A stretch of 64,000 nt of DNA from Tausonia pullulans (GCA_951802195.1 OX637627.1:434001-498000); one strand, 5' to 3'; counted from the stretch's first letter, positions 12,079 to 24,915 are shown. Translations and numbers: made by a program. Notes: generated from the letters alone by a model not told the origin.

Positions 12079-12195
12079 GGAGGCGCGCTTATAGATTGGA
12101 TGGCTCACTTTCGAGTTATTGAACGGCAAGGGACATGTACACAACTAGCATAGCCCAATCGTAGCTTTAATTGTCCCCACATTCCCCCTCGTTCC

Positions 12196-14272
12196 TCAGA
12201 TCAGCACGTCCGGAACCGTCCCGTTGCCCAGTCCGTCCCCCGCACGCCGGTCCTTGCCATCGATGAACAATGCACCCCTATCCTCTCCGCCACTGTTTTT
12301 TCCGTTGACGAGCATCGGCCGCGTCGGGGCGGGCGGAGCCGAGACGACAGTCGATGGTTTAGGAGCGGCGAACCAGTCGGGCCGTTTTCTGTGGAGCGAA
12401 GGATTAAGCGAGTCAGGTTTAAATTGCGAGCCGGGCATCTGTACTCACAAGGAGGAAGACGAGGAAGCAGAGGCTGGTGACGTGAACCCGTCGAGTTCGA
12501 CGTCCGGAATCGCTGGCTTGGCCACGAGACTCCCGAGGTAGCCGTTGTCACTTGCGGAACGCTGCCTTGGTGGCGGTCCAGGTCTCAGCAAATCAGGAGA
12601 AGCCGATCCTGAGCCTCGGTTGACACGAGGGAGAGGAAGCGGAAGGGGAGCGGCGAGGATCGAGGTAGAAGGGTCAACGAAAAGGTTCGAGAGCCGGGAT
12701 GTAAGGGAGAGGGATGGAGAGGATCGTTTGGGGCGAAGATGGGATTGGGCGACGGATGCTGAGGAAGAGGTAAGGTTCGAGCGGTAGGCTGTGGGTGGAG
12801 GCGGGGTGCGAGCTTTGCCTTTACCGCCAGAAGAGGACGAGCGAGATAGAGTAGCGCTGTCAAAGGGCGAGGCTGGAGAGAGCGCGAATTTGCTACTGCT
12901 GCTAATCTCTATCGAGGAACGAGTTGACGCTGGTGCCGACCGAGGGAAGAACGACAGCTCGGACGCTGGGATCCTCACAAGCGAGAGAACCCGCTGCGAT
13001 GTCGTCGGCTGTGTAGGCGAAGGCGGCGGCTCACACGAGGACGAGATGTCCACCGGTATTGGCACGGGCGAGTGGGAAGCGTACAGCATGCTCGTTCCTC
13101 TGAGGAACGAGCTCGCTGGGTCGAGACCGTCCATGCTCCTTCGACCGCCGAAGGACGACGATGACCTCCCGCAGCCGCTGGGGCCACCGCCGTCCTCCGA
13201 CCCCTCATCGTTATTGGAGAAGTCGTCCTCCGATCCTAGAATCGTCCTAGCACGTGTATGAGCATGCACCCCTCCTGCTCCTCCGCGTCTAGGCAGGGGA
13301 GTTGGAGCGGACGCTGTCTCCGTCTTGATGAGCGTCACTTCGTTTTCACCGGGTCCGGGGATGACAGTCTCCCTGAGACGGCATGCCTCGAGCGGGATAT
13401 TGATCGTCTTGCGGAGGTGGATCGTGTCGGATGTCCAGAGCTTGTTGGCTTTACGAAGGATTGCGAGCTGTTCATCAAATGCAGGGTCTCAGGTTGGCGC
13501 GCGTTCAAACGACTGCGCGCTGGAACAAACCTCGATGCCGTACAGGAGCGCGATCTTGGGGAGTGTGTCGGTCGATTGGACCTGGAGGTGGCCCATGACG
13601 ACAAAGCCATGTCAGCGCTCAGTAACGGGCAGTTCCAGGTCGGGAAACGTCCGGTTCGCGACCAGAACGGACAACGGATGACGGACGAACCGGGTGCACG
13701 AGCACGTCGACCCCGTCCTCGACCTCCTTGCCCTTCCTTAGCAGATCCACCGAGGCTCTCAATCCATCCTTGCCTGAGAATCCCTCACCACCAGCACGAT
13801 TGCTCTCCCCCGAGGCGCGTCCGGGCTCTGTCGAGAGCAGTGACTCGCGCGTCTCGGTTGTCTTGCGAGCGAGTTTTGGCCGCGTTATGTCCTCGACGGC
13901 GAGCGCGCTGACCCCCGTTCCTCTTCCTTTGTCTCCAGCACTGTACGCTGAGCTTGTTGGCGAAGAGTTTCCTGTGACGGCTGACGACGGGCCCGACGCG
14001 AGAGGGTGTGGGTTGGACCGCGCTGCGGCTCCTCCCCGACGGAGGCGAGGCGAGGGCTCTCCCGTGAGCGAGAAGGAGGTGTCAATGGGGGAGAGGGCGA
14101 CGGAGGAAGAGGAGGCGGACGCCGATGCCCCTTGGCTGTCCGATGGCATGGAAAAAGGGGCAGGGAAAGGAAAAGGAGAGGAGAAAGAAGCAGAGGGTGG
14201 GTGGGCGTTGCAGGAAAGGCTCGGCTCGCGACGAGGCAACCGGCCGTCTCCTTCGCCGCGCGATTCGGTCAT
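12196..14272 (-). CDS. LysM-domain protein, Ser/Pro-rich, probably intracellular
   Basis: Exons on the minus strand are 14272-13691, 13581-13531, 13467-12449 and 12388-12196. The LysM domain is split over three exons at their joins: HPVQSTDTLPKIALLYGIE joins to LAILRKANKLWTSDTIHLRK, then TINIPLEAC. This is the usual LysM order (H-x-V-x-x-x-D-T-L ... Y-G-I ... L-R-K-A-N ... L-x-I-P). The 51-nt middle exon encodes 17 residues of it. About 190 residues of low-complexity Ser/Ala/Pro sequence precede the domain and about 400 follow. I see no signal peptide and only one LysM, so it resembles fungal and animal intracellular LysM proteins of unknown function more than secreted chitin-binding effectors. 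The start may instead be the in-frame ATG near 14147 (MPSDSQGAS). Confidence 0.8.
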
Positions 14273-16661
14273 CCCCGCAAAAGAGGCAGGGGGAGGGTGG
14301 GGTTAACACGCGGAAGACGCGAGAGCTTGCGGTTTCAAACGAGATGTCCATCCACCATCGCCCCATCCAACATGTCGTGAGTCTCGGCTGCCCGCCTCCC
14401 CAGGCCATGTACGACGCTGATTGCTCTCTGTCCATCTCCTTGTCCTTTGGGTCCACTGCAGGTCCCCCGCTGTCCTCGCCCCAATGTGGAAATCATTTCC
14501 CTCATCCTGCCAGACATCGCTCTCGGTACAAATGTCGGTCGATACAGAAGACAACCTAGGGAATGACAAGAGAGATAGTTCTCACGCCCGCCTCATTCGC
14601 TTTACCTGGAGAGTAAGTCGTCGTCCTCGCATCACCCCAAAGGCCGCACCTCTTCATGAGCTGGCATAGTCAAGCACGACGGGATACAAAACTCTGGCGA
14701 TTCCTCCAGTTGCATGAGACCGTTCTACCTCGCGGCATCGTCTCTCGATTCCTCACAGGGTATTACGCGAAGCTCCTTTCTCTGACGCTGACGTACAGGG
14801 AGGCGGCCGACATGACCCGGCCGAAATTCCTTGAATCTTCCCCAATCTTACCTAGCTCGGCATCTCGTCCTCCTTACCCAGGGGACATTTTATCACCAAG
14901 CACACCAGGCTGGAGGTGTCCGTAGCCAGGGTGGATTCATCTTGCCTTTCAACAACTAAATCATCGGGCCCGTTGCGCTCGGAACTGGCATCTGAGATCG
15001 AGCTGCCTTCTTTCTTCAGCTGTGCGAGTGGGGAATCTCGATTGAGATTGACTCCGGTTGGCGGTACTAACGCCAGACAGACGTCTGGGCTGATGAGATG
15101 GGCATGCTGGCAGGGCTACGAGGTAAAGCGAGTCTCATGTGCATCGTCCGTTTGTCGGCCTTAATTTGAGGCTTCCTTGTATTCCCCATGGCATCAGGTC
15201 TAAGCCCTCCTTCTCCTCCCTGCAGTTACCCCTTCTCCGGGCCCATGGAGGTACACCTGCTCCTAGAAGAGAACGGAAGGGGGGGGGGGGGGGGGGGGAG
15301 GGGGGGAAGGGGGGGGGGCAGGGGAAAGGTTCACTCTTGCTTGCTCGAGGCAGATGTCGAGTGTCGTTCGAGTGCTTGTCTCTATTCTGCTCCTTCCTCA
15401 TAACCGCACGTCCCGTCATGAGCGTGCTGACACCTGCAGCGCTAATTGACCAGCTAGACGTGCTACTTCCCTCTCTTCTTCCCTCAATTCACTTTATTTT
15501 CTATTTCCCTCCCCCTTTTCCTTCCTTTTGTTCCTTTTTTGCCTTGTCGCCTGTCGAAATGGGTACGAGGACGAGCGTTTCGTGGTCTCAAATATTATAT
15601 CCGCTAATGATCTCGTTTCTTTCCCAGCCTCGATTAAATTTCACACGTCGGACATGAGGCTCGCGAGTTTGCAGTTCAATGGCGGGCCCTGCTCGGCCAT
15701 ATCGCGCCTTCCAGACGCTTATAGAGGCAATAGAAGGCGAATGGTTTCACTATGAACAATGCTGCCTTTGCCTTTGTCTTGAGTGCCGGGATCGCTCGTT
15801 TCCGGCGCTGCTTTCTGTAGAGCGTCGTCGGGGTTGGTGAGGAATGGGCCAACATCTCTGGCGGCATTGGCCTTTTCTCGGAGCTCCGTCAGGCTGTATG
15901 TCATCAACGACGTTGCACGTTGATTGTGACATCTCAATTCAGCTGTCAGGTTCTTGCGGATGCGCCAATCCGGCTCTGTGCTCGTGTAGTCTCTCCCTTG
16001 CTTGCTCAGCATTCTCATCTCTTCAGTCCTGTTTCAGTCACATTGCCCAACACTCTATTCTTGTTCCTCCTTCTCATACCCTCCATTCTTCTCACCCTTT
16101 GTCCATAAAACGCTCGGTTCATCGTAGACTTTTGATCTGCACTCTGACTATCATTTGGACGTGACAAACCTGTCCAAGACCTCGAAGCGAGCCTGTGTCA
16201 CTGCCATCACTTCACCTCCAATCCTCCCCCGACGCCCCTGTCCTTACCCATCCTCCTCAGCCCTTGACTCTTGGGCGAATCCTAACACCAGCCTTCAAGG
16301 CCACCCTTTCATTCCAGCATGCTTGTTGGGACGGATACACGCACTTGGGTGCTATCATTCTGTCACTTTGTCGAGGAAAACGCGAGAGGCAGTCGATGTC
16401 ATATTTCTAATATAGTCCGGCTTTCACCTTCTTGACGATTGCCACCTTGTTAGCTGTTTTAAAACGGCTCAAATAGCTCTCCTTTGCAAATGAAAGACGG
16501 ATATCTCCCCAACTCTCTCTTGCTTCGGTATTGACTGAGTCCCGTCACTGAGTTCTTTGATTCCGCGTGGGTCGGGTCGATCGGCGAGGTGTCTAGGCTC
16601 TCTCCCCGTAAGCTGTTTCCTAACCACTCCCTCGCAACTCCCAGCTCACCTCCTCCCTAGC
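14273..16661. other. 2.4-kb interval without an assignable gene
   Basis: Scattered coding-looking pieces occur on the plus strand. One is an ATGTC start followed at once by GTGAGT (about 14371) and an in-phase exon to about 14611. Another stretch lies near 14990-15125, and a third near 15548-15740. I could not join them into one product or match a family. A G-rich run (20 G, then broken G blocks, 15279-15318) interrupts the middle. The right end, 16,000-16,660, is CT-rich and probably the OCH1-like promoter. Confidence 0.35.
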
Positions 16662-18710
16662 ATGCGACCGCCCCGGCTGGGCGAATTCATCCAGAGGCGG
16701 CCAGTGGCCCTACTTTCACTCCCGGCCTGCTTTGCCTTCTTCGTCTTTCTCCAGGCGTTTGACCCCATCGGCCTCAGAATCGTCGGCACTCTTCTCATCG
16801 ATCCAGGCCCAGCGGTGCGTCCCTATCGCCATTGACCTGTGACCTGTCCTCCTCCTGTTACTCTTTCCTCCTGTCTTTGCTGATCCCCCGGGAATGATGA
16901 TCTCTTCCGGTTTCTCTAGGGAGATGCCTCGTACCGTGTTGACCCCAACGAGACCCGCGACGCCTACTTTCAAACACTCGCGTCGTTCGCCCAGGGGCTC
17001 CCGCCCTCGGTCTCCTCGGGCTTCTCGCTCGCCGTCGCTCACTACCGTGATATTCACCGGCAAAAGGACTCGGAGAGCGACCGAGGATCCATGGTGAGCA
17101 CGCGCAAGCTATGGCAGACGGACAAGGCGCTGTTGGACGAGTCAAAACGGGCGAGGGAGTCGGTGAGCCGCCCATCCCTCCCTCAGATGCAGGAATAGGC
17201 GAGTGAAGAGGCCTAATTTGCGCTTCTTCTTAGTGGACAGACACAAATCCAAATTGGGAGTATGGGTTTCTAGATGATGCAGGCGTCAATGCTTTCGTCA
17301 ATGATACATTCGGAGGGAGCGACATTTCCTGGGCATTTGACGTGAGTGATTCGGGTCTGCTGGACAGGCGCGCGCGATGCTCAAGCGCCTGCTTGCTCGG
17401 TGAGGCAAGGGCCCCAAAAGCTGACAGGCGATCGCTACTATCGCTACTATCGTTGCTCAGTATATGAAGCGAGGGGTTTTGGTGTGTGTCGGTCATCGGC
17501 GCTTGTCATCCGGACACGAGCTGATGAAAGATACCGGTTTGTCACATCAGCGGGCGGACTTCTTCCGCTACCTCATCCTTCTGACAAAGGGCGGCGTCTA
17601 CAGCGATGGTGAGTTTCTTCTCTCCATCTCTCTAGTGCCCGCGCCGGCCGTGTTCACTGCTGATGAAACGCGCGATTGTCAGTCGACACTCACTGCCTCC
17701 AGCCGATTGAGCGATGGGGCACCACCAACACCGAGTACTACACTCTCGAGGGCTACGATTATTCGACTGCGCCAGAGGTCGTTGTGGGGATCGATGTCGA
17801 CGTACATCGACTGGTGCTGTGGCATCGCATCTGGTTTGTGGCTTGTGTCTTGAATGAGAAGCCAAAAATGCTCACAATGCGCTCGCTCGTATTCTTGTAG
17901 GCCAAGACCGTTGGGTATCTGGTGCGCTCCGAGTTGATTTACTGTTCTTGTTCTGCTCTGATTCTGCTTCACTATTTACAGCCAATGGACACTCTCCTCC
18001 GTCCCCTCTCACCCCATTTTCCTCGATGCCGCTCGCCGTGTCGTTGGCTCGACCCGAGCTGTCGAGAAATGGGAGGACGACCGGGCGGAGACCATTCGGA
18101 ATTTGGAGCGGGAAAAACCCCGCGGCTGGAGGCACGAGGTGAAGAAGTTGCTAAAAATGAAGACGACACCAGACGCGATCAGCGTGATGGAGTGGACCGG
18201 GCCGGGGCTGTTCACAGGTCAGTTCAAGCTTGTCCGCTCGTCTGTCCTTTCGCGATGTCACTCACGCATCCTGTCCGGCCCTCAGACGCCGTCATGGCGT
18301 TCGTCATTTTGCTTGTTCTCCCAATCTGCGCTTTCGTCAACTGATCGTTGCCCGTCTACACGCAGCTACCTCTACCACCAATTCGATGGCTTCTCTTGGC
18401 GCGACCTTCGCTTCCGAAAACGACCTCTCCGGATCGGCGAGGTACTCATCCTCCCTGTCACCGGGTTCTCCCCCGTTGGCGACAGGGACGTCGATGCGGA
18501 AGGGGTCGACTCGCCTCAGGCTTGCGTGGTGAGTTTCGAGTCCCTCTGTCGACGTGCATGAATCGCTGAAAGATATGTCAATCTCTCAGTTCCACGACTT
18601 CAGGTGCATTATTTTTGAAGCCAGGAGAGCCCGCATTCTGTCTTTGAAGTTAATCTCCTTTCTAATTACTCAGGGGGTCTTGGAAGCATCAAGGTTTCGG
18701 AAACTCATGA
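16662..18710 (+). CDS. OCH1: Alpha-1,6-mannosyltransferase, Och1-like (GT32)
   Basis: Och1-family enzymes sit in the cis-Golgi and start the outer chain of N-glycans. The protein is type II: a short basic tail (MRPPRLGEFIQRRP) and one hydrophobic anchor (about residues 15-45). Exons start 16662-16814, 16920-17162, 17234-17341, 17461-17481 (a 21-nt exon), 17551-17608. Signatures in order: RKLWQTDK (family IPRKIWQT), NPNWEYGFLDD, ADFFRYLILLTKGGVYSDVD with the DxD-type metal site across an exon join, PEVVVGIDVDV, EWTGPGLFTDAV, and a final FHDFRGSWKHQ as in other Och1 proteins. Length is about 430 residues. Fungi carry several GT32 paralogues, so Och1 against an Och1-like relative is not settled. 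Confidence 0.88.
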
Positions 18711-18946
18711 AATTTCCTTGGCGTGTATAGGAGAAGACATACGCACACCTAGCTTGACTTGGTCTTGACGACTTGATGACTTCTTGCGATCTCGTTTTGC
18801 TATCCCTGAGCGTCGGGCCGTCGAAGCAATCCGGAGGAGGGCACGCATGCATGCGGACAAGCGCGGAGAAGACCGAAGTGATATCCGAGGGAGAGAAAAC
18901 GAAGCTTGAGCTCGCCCCTCTCTCTTCCAGCGACGACCATCACACT

Positions 18947-21900
18947 ATGTTTGCTTGCCTGCCCTTCCTCACCTCCTCATCGTCCTCCTCCAGCAAGCAG
19001 CCGATCGCTCTCGATTGGGACGAGAAGCTGCCCCAAGACTGGACCGCCCATTCCGCCCTGTCTGGCGCGGAGAAGCGGACTCGCGAAGTCGCGCTTCAGC
19101 AGCTAATTGCCTCACTTGAGGAGCGGAAGCTCGACGTCTAGTGAGCCCCCCTTGCAGCGGAAACGCTATGGATGTTATGGAACATGCTGCTGACCAGATA
19201 TCTGGTCGTGACTATAGCGTCATCCCCTCCGCCGGTGTGTCGTCCCTTTTAGTACGAACGCGCCTGATGTACGGCTGACAACGGATGCATCAGACGAGCA
19301 CCTCAGTGAATATGTTGCCGAAGCTGACCAGAGGCGCAAGTTCATCACTGGGTGGGCCTCGCTGCTGCAATATATCGAAGTACCCTGAGCTGACTCGGAA
19401 ACTCGTAACCGTCAGCTTCACGGGCTCGGCCGGTACCGCCGTCGTCTACCGCACTGGCGAAGCGAGCCTCTACGTTGACAGTCGATAGTAAGTCGGCCTT
19501 CTTTGTTTATGTTCCAGGAATTGTCAATGTTGAGAATATGAAAGCGCGTCTGTAGCTGGGCACAGGCGCCGCTGCAGGTCTCTTCTTCATGGAACGTCAA
19601 GCGTGTCAGGGACGGACCTCAGAAGGATTGGGCCGCTGATCTTGTCGATGTAAGCCATCGCCCACGTAGGTTCGCTTCATAATTCCTGATCTTTTTGTCC
19701 TCGCTCGACTGGTCAGGCCGCGAAGGAGGACGTCCTCCGCATCGGCATTGACCCGTGCACCATCTCGGCCGGCGCAGGAGGGGCCCATTCCTGTGAGGAA
19801 TACCCATATGCATCATCCTGCGAGTTCTGTCGACTGATCAAACTGCTCTGGATGACAGCCGCTCTCGGTGATCTCCTCAAGGAGCCTAATCTGACGGTCA
19901 TCGCCGTCAATGACAACCTCGTTGACCGTGTCTGGCATGACAAGCCGTCGCGATCTGATGGTCCGATCGACCTGCATCCTCTAGAGTTCTCAGGTGCGTC
20001 AGATGACTGTGTTGGCCTCCATGCTATTGCTGACGTTACTTCCCGCAGGTCTCGCCTCTAAGATCAAGTTCGACAACCTCGTTTCCTCCAAAACCTTCGA
20101 GACTGGTCCCAGCCCGGCCGGGTATTTCCTCAGCACGCTCGACGAAATCTGTTGGCTCCTTAATCTCCGTTCTACCGCTGGAGATGTGCCAGACACGCCT
20201 GTGTTCCATGCGTACCTGTGCGTGCATGCAATCACCTGAATTGGACGTGAGCTTCCCAACTGAGCTGCGTTCTTCTAGCTGGATCCCCCTCAACACCCCA
20301 CTCTCCGGCGATGCCTCGACCCGCACGCTATTCGTCAACCCCGTCAAGATCCAATCGGCGGTGCGGAGCTATCTCGAGTCCCTTGAGATCGTCGTTCGCC
20401 CGTACGATGACGTGTGGGGCTTTCTCGAGGCGCTGGGAAGGGCCTCTGCGGACTCCAAGAAGACGGTGTACACGGGCGAAGCAGTGACTTGGGCCGTTCA
20501 GAGGGCCGTGGGCGAGGTCAGAGTTCCTCAACCATGCGAGAATAGACATCAACTGACGTAATACCCTCGAACTGAAGGGGCAGCTCAGGCCTATTATGTC
20601 CCCCATTTTGGAGGCGAAGGCCGTCAAAAACGACGTTGAGCTCGAGGGGATGCGGCGGGCCTATCTTCGTGACGGACGAGCGACGGTCCGGTGCGTGCGA
20701 GGCGACAATGAGTCTGCGATAACCTCAGCTGACCAGCTCCGATCAACAGGTGGCTCGCCGAACTGGATCGGCGGATCCGGAAGGACCATGAGCAGATCGA
20801 CGAGTGGACCGCCGGGTTCGTCGTTGCTCGTTTGGGCTTGCCCCTTCCGTTTTACTGACGAGTTAACCCTGTCAGAGAGATGCTCACCAAGCTTCGCTCG
20901 AAGGAACTGCACTTCCGCGGGTTGGCCTACGTACGTGTCTCCGTTTTCGACTCTGAAATGAGTTCCATCTGACGACGAATCCTCATACTTCACAGGAGAA
21001 CATCTCAAGTTCAGGTCCGTGATGCAACCTCCCTACTGACGATCCGTCTCATTGATGGTCCGCCGAGCTCAGACAAAACTCTTACCGCTCGTAATCAGGA
21101 CCGAACGCCGCGCTAAATCACTACAGCCCTATCAAGGGCAAGTGCCGGATCATCGATCGGGAGACACCGTATCTCAATGGTGGGGTCTCACAGCTTATAA
21201 TGGTCCTTCTCGACTGTCGAATTGACGAAGTACTTCCTTCTCAGATTCTGGCGCTCAGTATCTCGGTGAGTCGAAGAGGCACGGGACTGGCCTATGAACC
21301 ACGCTGACATGTGTTTGTGAAGATGGCACCATCGACACGACCAGGACCGTCCACTTTGGCAAGCCAACCCCCGAGCAGAAGCGTGCTTTTACACGCGTAC
21401 TCCAGGGACATGTGAGTCGCGGCTGCCTTCGTTCCTGGTTGGAAGGATGCCTGACATCGATTTCTCAGATCGCCATCGACACAGCCGTCTTCCCTGCCGG
21501 CACGAGCGGTGCCATCCTCGGTGTCCTTGCCAGGCAGAAGCTCTGGCAGGACGGCCTTGACTTCGGCCATGGTGTTGGGCGTAAGTGGACATCTCCAACT
21601 GTTGGAAGGTCGCAGAAGCTGAAAGAGATGTTTGGGGCTCAGACGGCATTGGCTCCTACCTCTCTGTCCACGAAGGTACGTCTGTGTCCGAGTCCCACCT
21701 CGATGCTTGAATGCTGATGACCTCAATTCTCTTCTCAGGGCCCCAGGGCATCCCTCACCCGTACCCATTTAAGCCTGGCCACGTCATCTCAAACGAGCCT
21801 GGTTCGTCTGGCCGTGGTCTTTACATTCAAGAGCTCTGTCTTCTGACCTGAGAAATCTTACAGGCTATTACAAGGAGGGCCACTTTGGCATGCGAGTCGA

Positions 21901-22209
21901 ATCTGTTCTCGCCGTCGCCAAGGTTCAGGTCAGGCTCAGTCTCCTCGCACTTGCCATCCGCTCTCTCCGCCGACCACTGATTCCTCAGGGCCTTCTCAGA
22001 CCAAGGGCAACTTTGGCGGCGACCACTGGCTCGGCTTCACCCGCCTCACTCGCGTCCCGATCGACCGCGTCCTCATCGATTTCTCCCTCCTCAGCAAGGA
22101 GGAGAAGACTTGGCTCGACGCGCACAACGGGGAGTGCCGACGGGATTTGCTGCCGCTTCTCCAGGGGAAGGAGGACAAGGAGGCGAGGGAGTTCCTTCGC
22201 CGTTGCTAG
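18947..22209 (+). CDS. Xaa-Pro aminopeptidase P
   Basis: A cytosolic manganese-dependent M24B peptidase that removes an N-terminal residue before proline. More than ten exons; the start [18 protein letters not shown] is the first ATG before the conserved part, and an in-frame ATG lies further upstream at 18773. Two creatinase-like N-terminal domains come first ([15 protein letters not shown], then YVDSRYWAQA), with [13 protein letters not shown]. The catalytic pita-bread domain follows: [51 protein letters not shown] with the two metal-binding Asp, [17 protein letters not shown] with the His, NEPGYY and RVES with the two Glu. All five ligands are present. Length of about 650 residues is normal. 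Its stop lies about 70 bp from the convergent Mgr3-like gene. Confidence 0.95.
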
Positions 22210-22279
22210 TGGGCAGCCTTTCTTTTTCTTGCTCACGAAGTTCACCCGATCGGAATGTATGAATATGTATGGCGCTCGG

Positions 22280-24235
22280 TTACCAGAACTTCTTCCAGAG
22301 AGACCCGCCACTCTTCTTCTCCTTGCTCGCAGCCGCCTCCGAGGAAGTGCCCAGCCGGACCCGCTGGAGCGCCTGGTCGGCCTCGCGGGCCCCGGCAGTG
22401 AAACCGATGGCGTGAGCTTCGGCTGAAGCCTCGCTGAGAAAACGTTCGGCTTCGGGGTATTCGTTCGCCATCTTTTTGGGGGGAGAGGTCAGAGGCCATG
22501 ACGGAGGGGACAGGTGGAAGGATAGAGAGATATGTGCGCACTTCGGCCAAAACCCCATTGTTGAACAACGCGACGGCCCTGACCTGCTCGCACATTGTCC
22601 TCGTCCGCTTCTGCTCCTCGGACCACTCTTCTCCTGTGGCGGGATCCACAGCGGCCGTGAAGAGGGGGGCGTTGTGCTCGGTGGCGGAGGAGACAGTCTC
22701 CAGGGCTCGATTGGCCCAGGTGCGTGCGATGGCAATATTAGGAAGTGTCGGGCGGAGGGTGAGAGTGTTGGAGAGGTTGTTTTGTATCTGAGGGGGGGGG
22801 GGGGGGGGGGATTCGGAGAGCGTGTGAGTGAGAGAGGGAGAGGCAATCGTCAGGCGGGAGGGGACGGACCATGGCACCTGAGGAGACATGAGGAGCGTCA
22901 GTTCCTATCGAGGGCCCAAAAGCAATGCATCTCAACGCACCTCGGCATGCATCCTCTGTCGAAGGCAAAGGGTCCATGTTGGGGGGGACGATCGTGTTGA
23001 TCGCGTAGAGCAGAAGCGGCGCTGCATAACTGATCCGCCGAACCGTCAGCAGGCCTCTTTCTCTCATCGCCAACGTGGAGAGCTCACTCGGCCTTGTCCT
23101 CTCGGACATAGAAGTTGCCCAGAGACTCCACAGCCGCCGCAATGTCCACCTTGCCCAACCACGTCGGCATCGGCAGCTCCTCCTCCTCCCCTGGCACGAC
23201 CACCGCCTCCTTCTTCTCCGCCTCCGCCGCGTTCTGCGGCTTCCCCTCCAGTCTCTCCTTCAGCTTCCGCCTCTCTCCAACCACAGCCCTCAACCCCGCC
23301 TCAACGGCTTTCGTCAAGAACTTCTCCTCCTCCGCAGTGTTTCCCAATCTCTCGGCAATCTCCCCCAACTTGCAGAGGATCGCGAACCGACGGTATTTCT
23401 CGTTGTCCGTCAGGCGCTCACTGTTCCCATTACTCGTGGGGGCAAGGGAGGCAGAGTCGAGCTGGGCGAGCGCCGTCTTGAGGTGGTCGTAGGCCTTCGA
23501 AGGGGAGGAGAGCTTGGTGAGGTAGAGGTGAGCGAGAGAGATCTCAATGCCAGTGAGGTGAAGGAGCGGGAGCGGAGTTGCGAGGGTTGGGGCTATTCGG
23601 AGGGCGCTGCGATCGTGCATGGTTTGCGGTCAGCTATCTCTTTCTCGAGATGAACGACCTCGGGGATCTGAATCAAATAGCCAGTGAGGTTGAGAGCGTG
23701 TCAAGCGGACTCACGCGAGGTACGCCTTCTCCGCGAGCGGCCAGTCCTGGTTCCTCTCGGCCTGGACGGCCGCTCGGAGGTCCTTCCGCATCTCCTTGGG
23801 CCAGACCTTGAAGAGCTGCTCGTGTCGTTCGGGTTTCAAAACAATCAGCCCTTTTTACCGCCATATGAGTCGGAGGTCGATCCTAGGGGCGCGACGGACC
23901 TTCATGAACTTGTTCCTAGACGTGTTCCCCGAGCGGCCGATCAGCAATGACTCTATTCCATCCCTTCAAGACCGATGCCGGACGCACAGCGTGTACCCAA
24001 TAACCCCGACCAACCCCAGCCCAAGTGTACCGACAAGCCAGTACGGCGCAGACGAACCCCCGCCCTTGGTCTTACCGCCACTATCAGCGCTCGCGAAGGC
24101 GCGTCGCTGCTGCTGGTGAGAGGCGGGACTGCATCGGCGGGAGGAGGCGAGAAGGGATCGGGGCACGGAAGGAGAAGCAAGTAGGCGAGAGCGAGCCATC
24201 GCCGAGACGGCGATGGTGGAATGAGAAAGCGTCAT
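22280..24235 (-). CDS. TPR protein of the mitochondrial inner membrane, Mgr3-like
   Basis: The N-terminus is rich in Arg and Ser with few acids (MARSRLLASPSVPRSLLASS), as in a mitochondrial presequence. One hydrophobic segment, YWLVGTLGLGLVGVIGYTL, follows, then a soluble part: QLFKVWPKEMRKDLRAAV, NQDWPLAEKAYLA, TGIEISLAHLYLTKL, LCKLGEIAERLGNTAEEEKF, AAAVESLGNFYVREDK and ARTWANRALETVSSA. These fit tetratricopeptide helices. The plan matches Mgr3, the adaptor of the i-AAA protease Yme1; this assignment is by layout and TPR character. The start may be 24235 or the in-frame ATG near 24199. One intron's pyrimidine tract is a run of 19 C directly before its 3' splice site (plus-strand 22792-22810). 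Confidence 0.7.
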
Positions 24236-24915
24236 GGTGGTGGTTGGACCGAGAAGCAGCAGACGGCGGACGCGTTTCCCTCAGGCCGAGAAACACAGGC
24301 AAGGCAAGGCAGAGCGCCGAAGCTTGTCATCATCTAGTCACTAACACCATTTCACCAAGATGACGTGAGCGTGTGATGATGAACTTCTTATTTCTTTGGT
24401 TTCTTTCCGGGGGCAAGAGATAATGCGATATTCTGCCAGGAACATGACCATCAAGAGCTTCGCGACACAAAACTCTATCGCCACCTCCCGACAAATAAAA
24501 ACCAACTGATTCCAATTCCCTAATAGTTCTTCAAGGGCAGCAAAGCACTGTTGATCAAAAGAGAACAGGAAAACAAGGTCAGCTCTTGTCTTTTCCGACG
24601 AGGGGTCAATAGAAACGAGACAGGAGAGTGAAGGTTCAGACAGCACAGCTATGTTGTGGCAAGCCACAGAGTTCGATTCCATGCGGGTTTTCCGCAACCC
24701 AGGCAAGCCCAGTTGGAAGAGGGAGTTCCCATGATTCATCATTTTGAGAATGGAAGGTTCGAGAAGACAGGAGCGAAGAGAAAGCCCGCGCACAAAGCGA
24801 CCGGCTCTCCGACGTTTTTCCTGCTCACGACCGAGAGTGAAGAGAATGAAGGGCCCAGAGAGCAGAGACTAACCTCAAAGAAACGTGGATCCGAAACCGA
24901 GCGGCGAGGGCGCGC
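24236..24915. other. Intergenic region between the Mgr3-like gene and RPS12
   Basis: 680 bp that must hold the 3' end of the RPS12 transcript and the Mgr3-like promoter. A 150-codon open frame on the minus strand (24793-24341) has no domain or family look, and I take it as chance. Nothing else seen. Confidence 0.4.

Noticed and set aside
15279-15318. G-rich run as a telomere-like or G-quadruplex element
   Set aside because: It is a plain homopolymer with A breaks, not a regular repeat; similar runs elsewhere in the window suggest slippage or a sequencing effect.
24655-24690. B-box-like GTTCGATTCC suggesting a second tRNA
   Set aside because: The flanking bases cannot form a T stem, and no A box, anticodon arm or acceptor stem could be built around it.
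24341-24793. 150-codon minus-strand open frame between RPS12 and the Mgr3-like gene
   Set aside because: No start context, domain or family resemblance; it lies where a 3' untranslated region and a promoter are expected.
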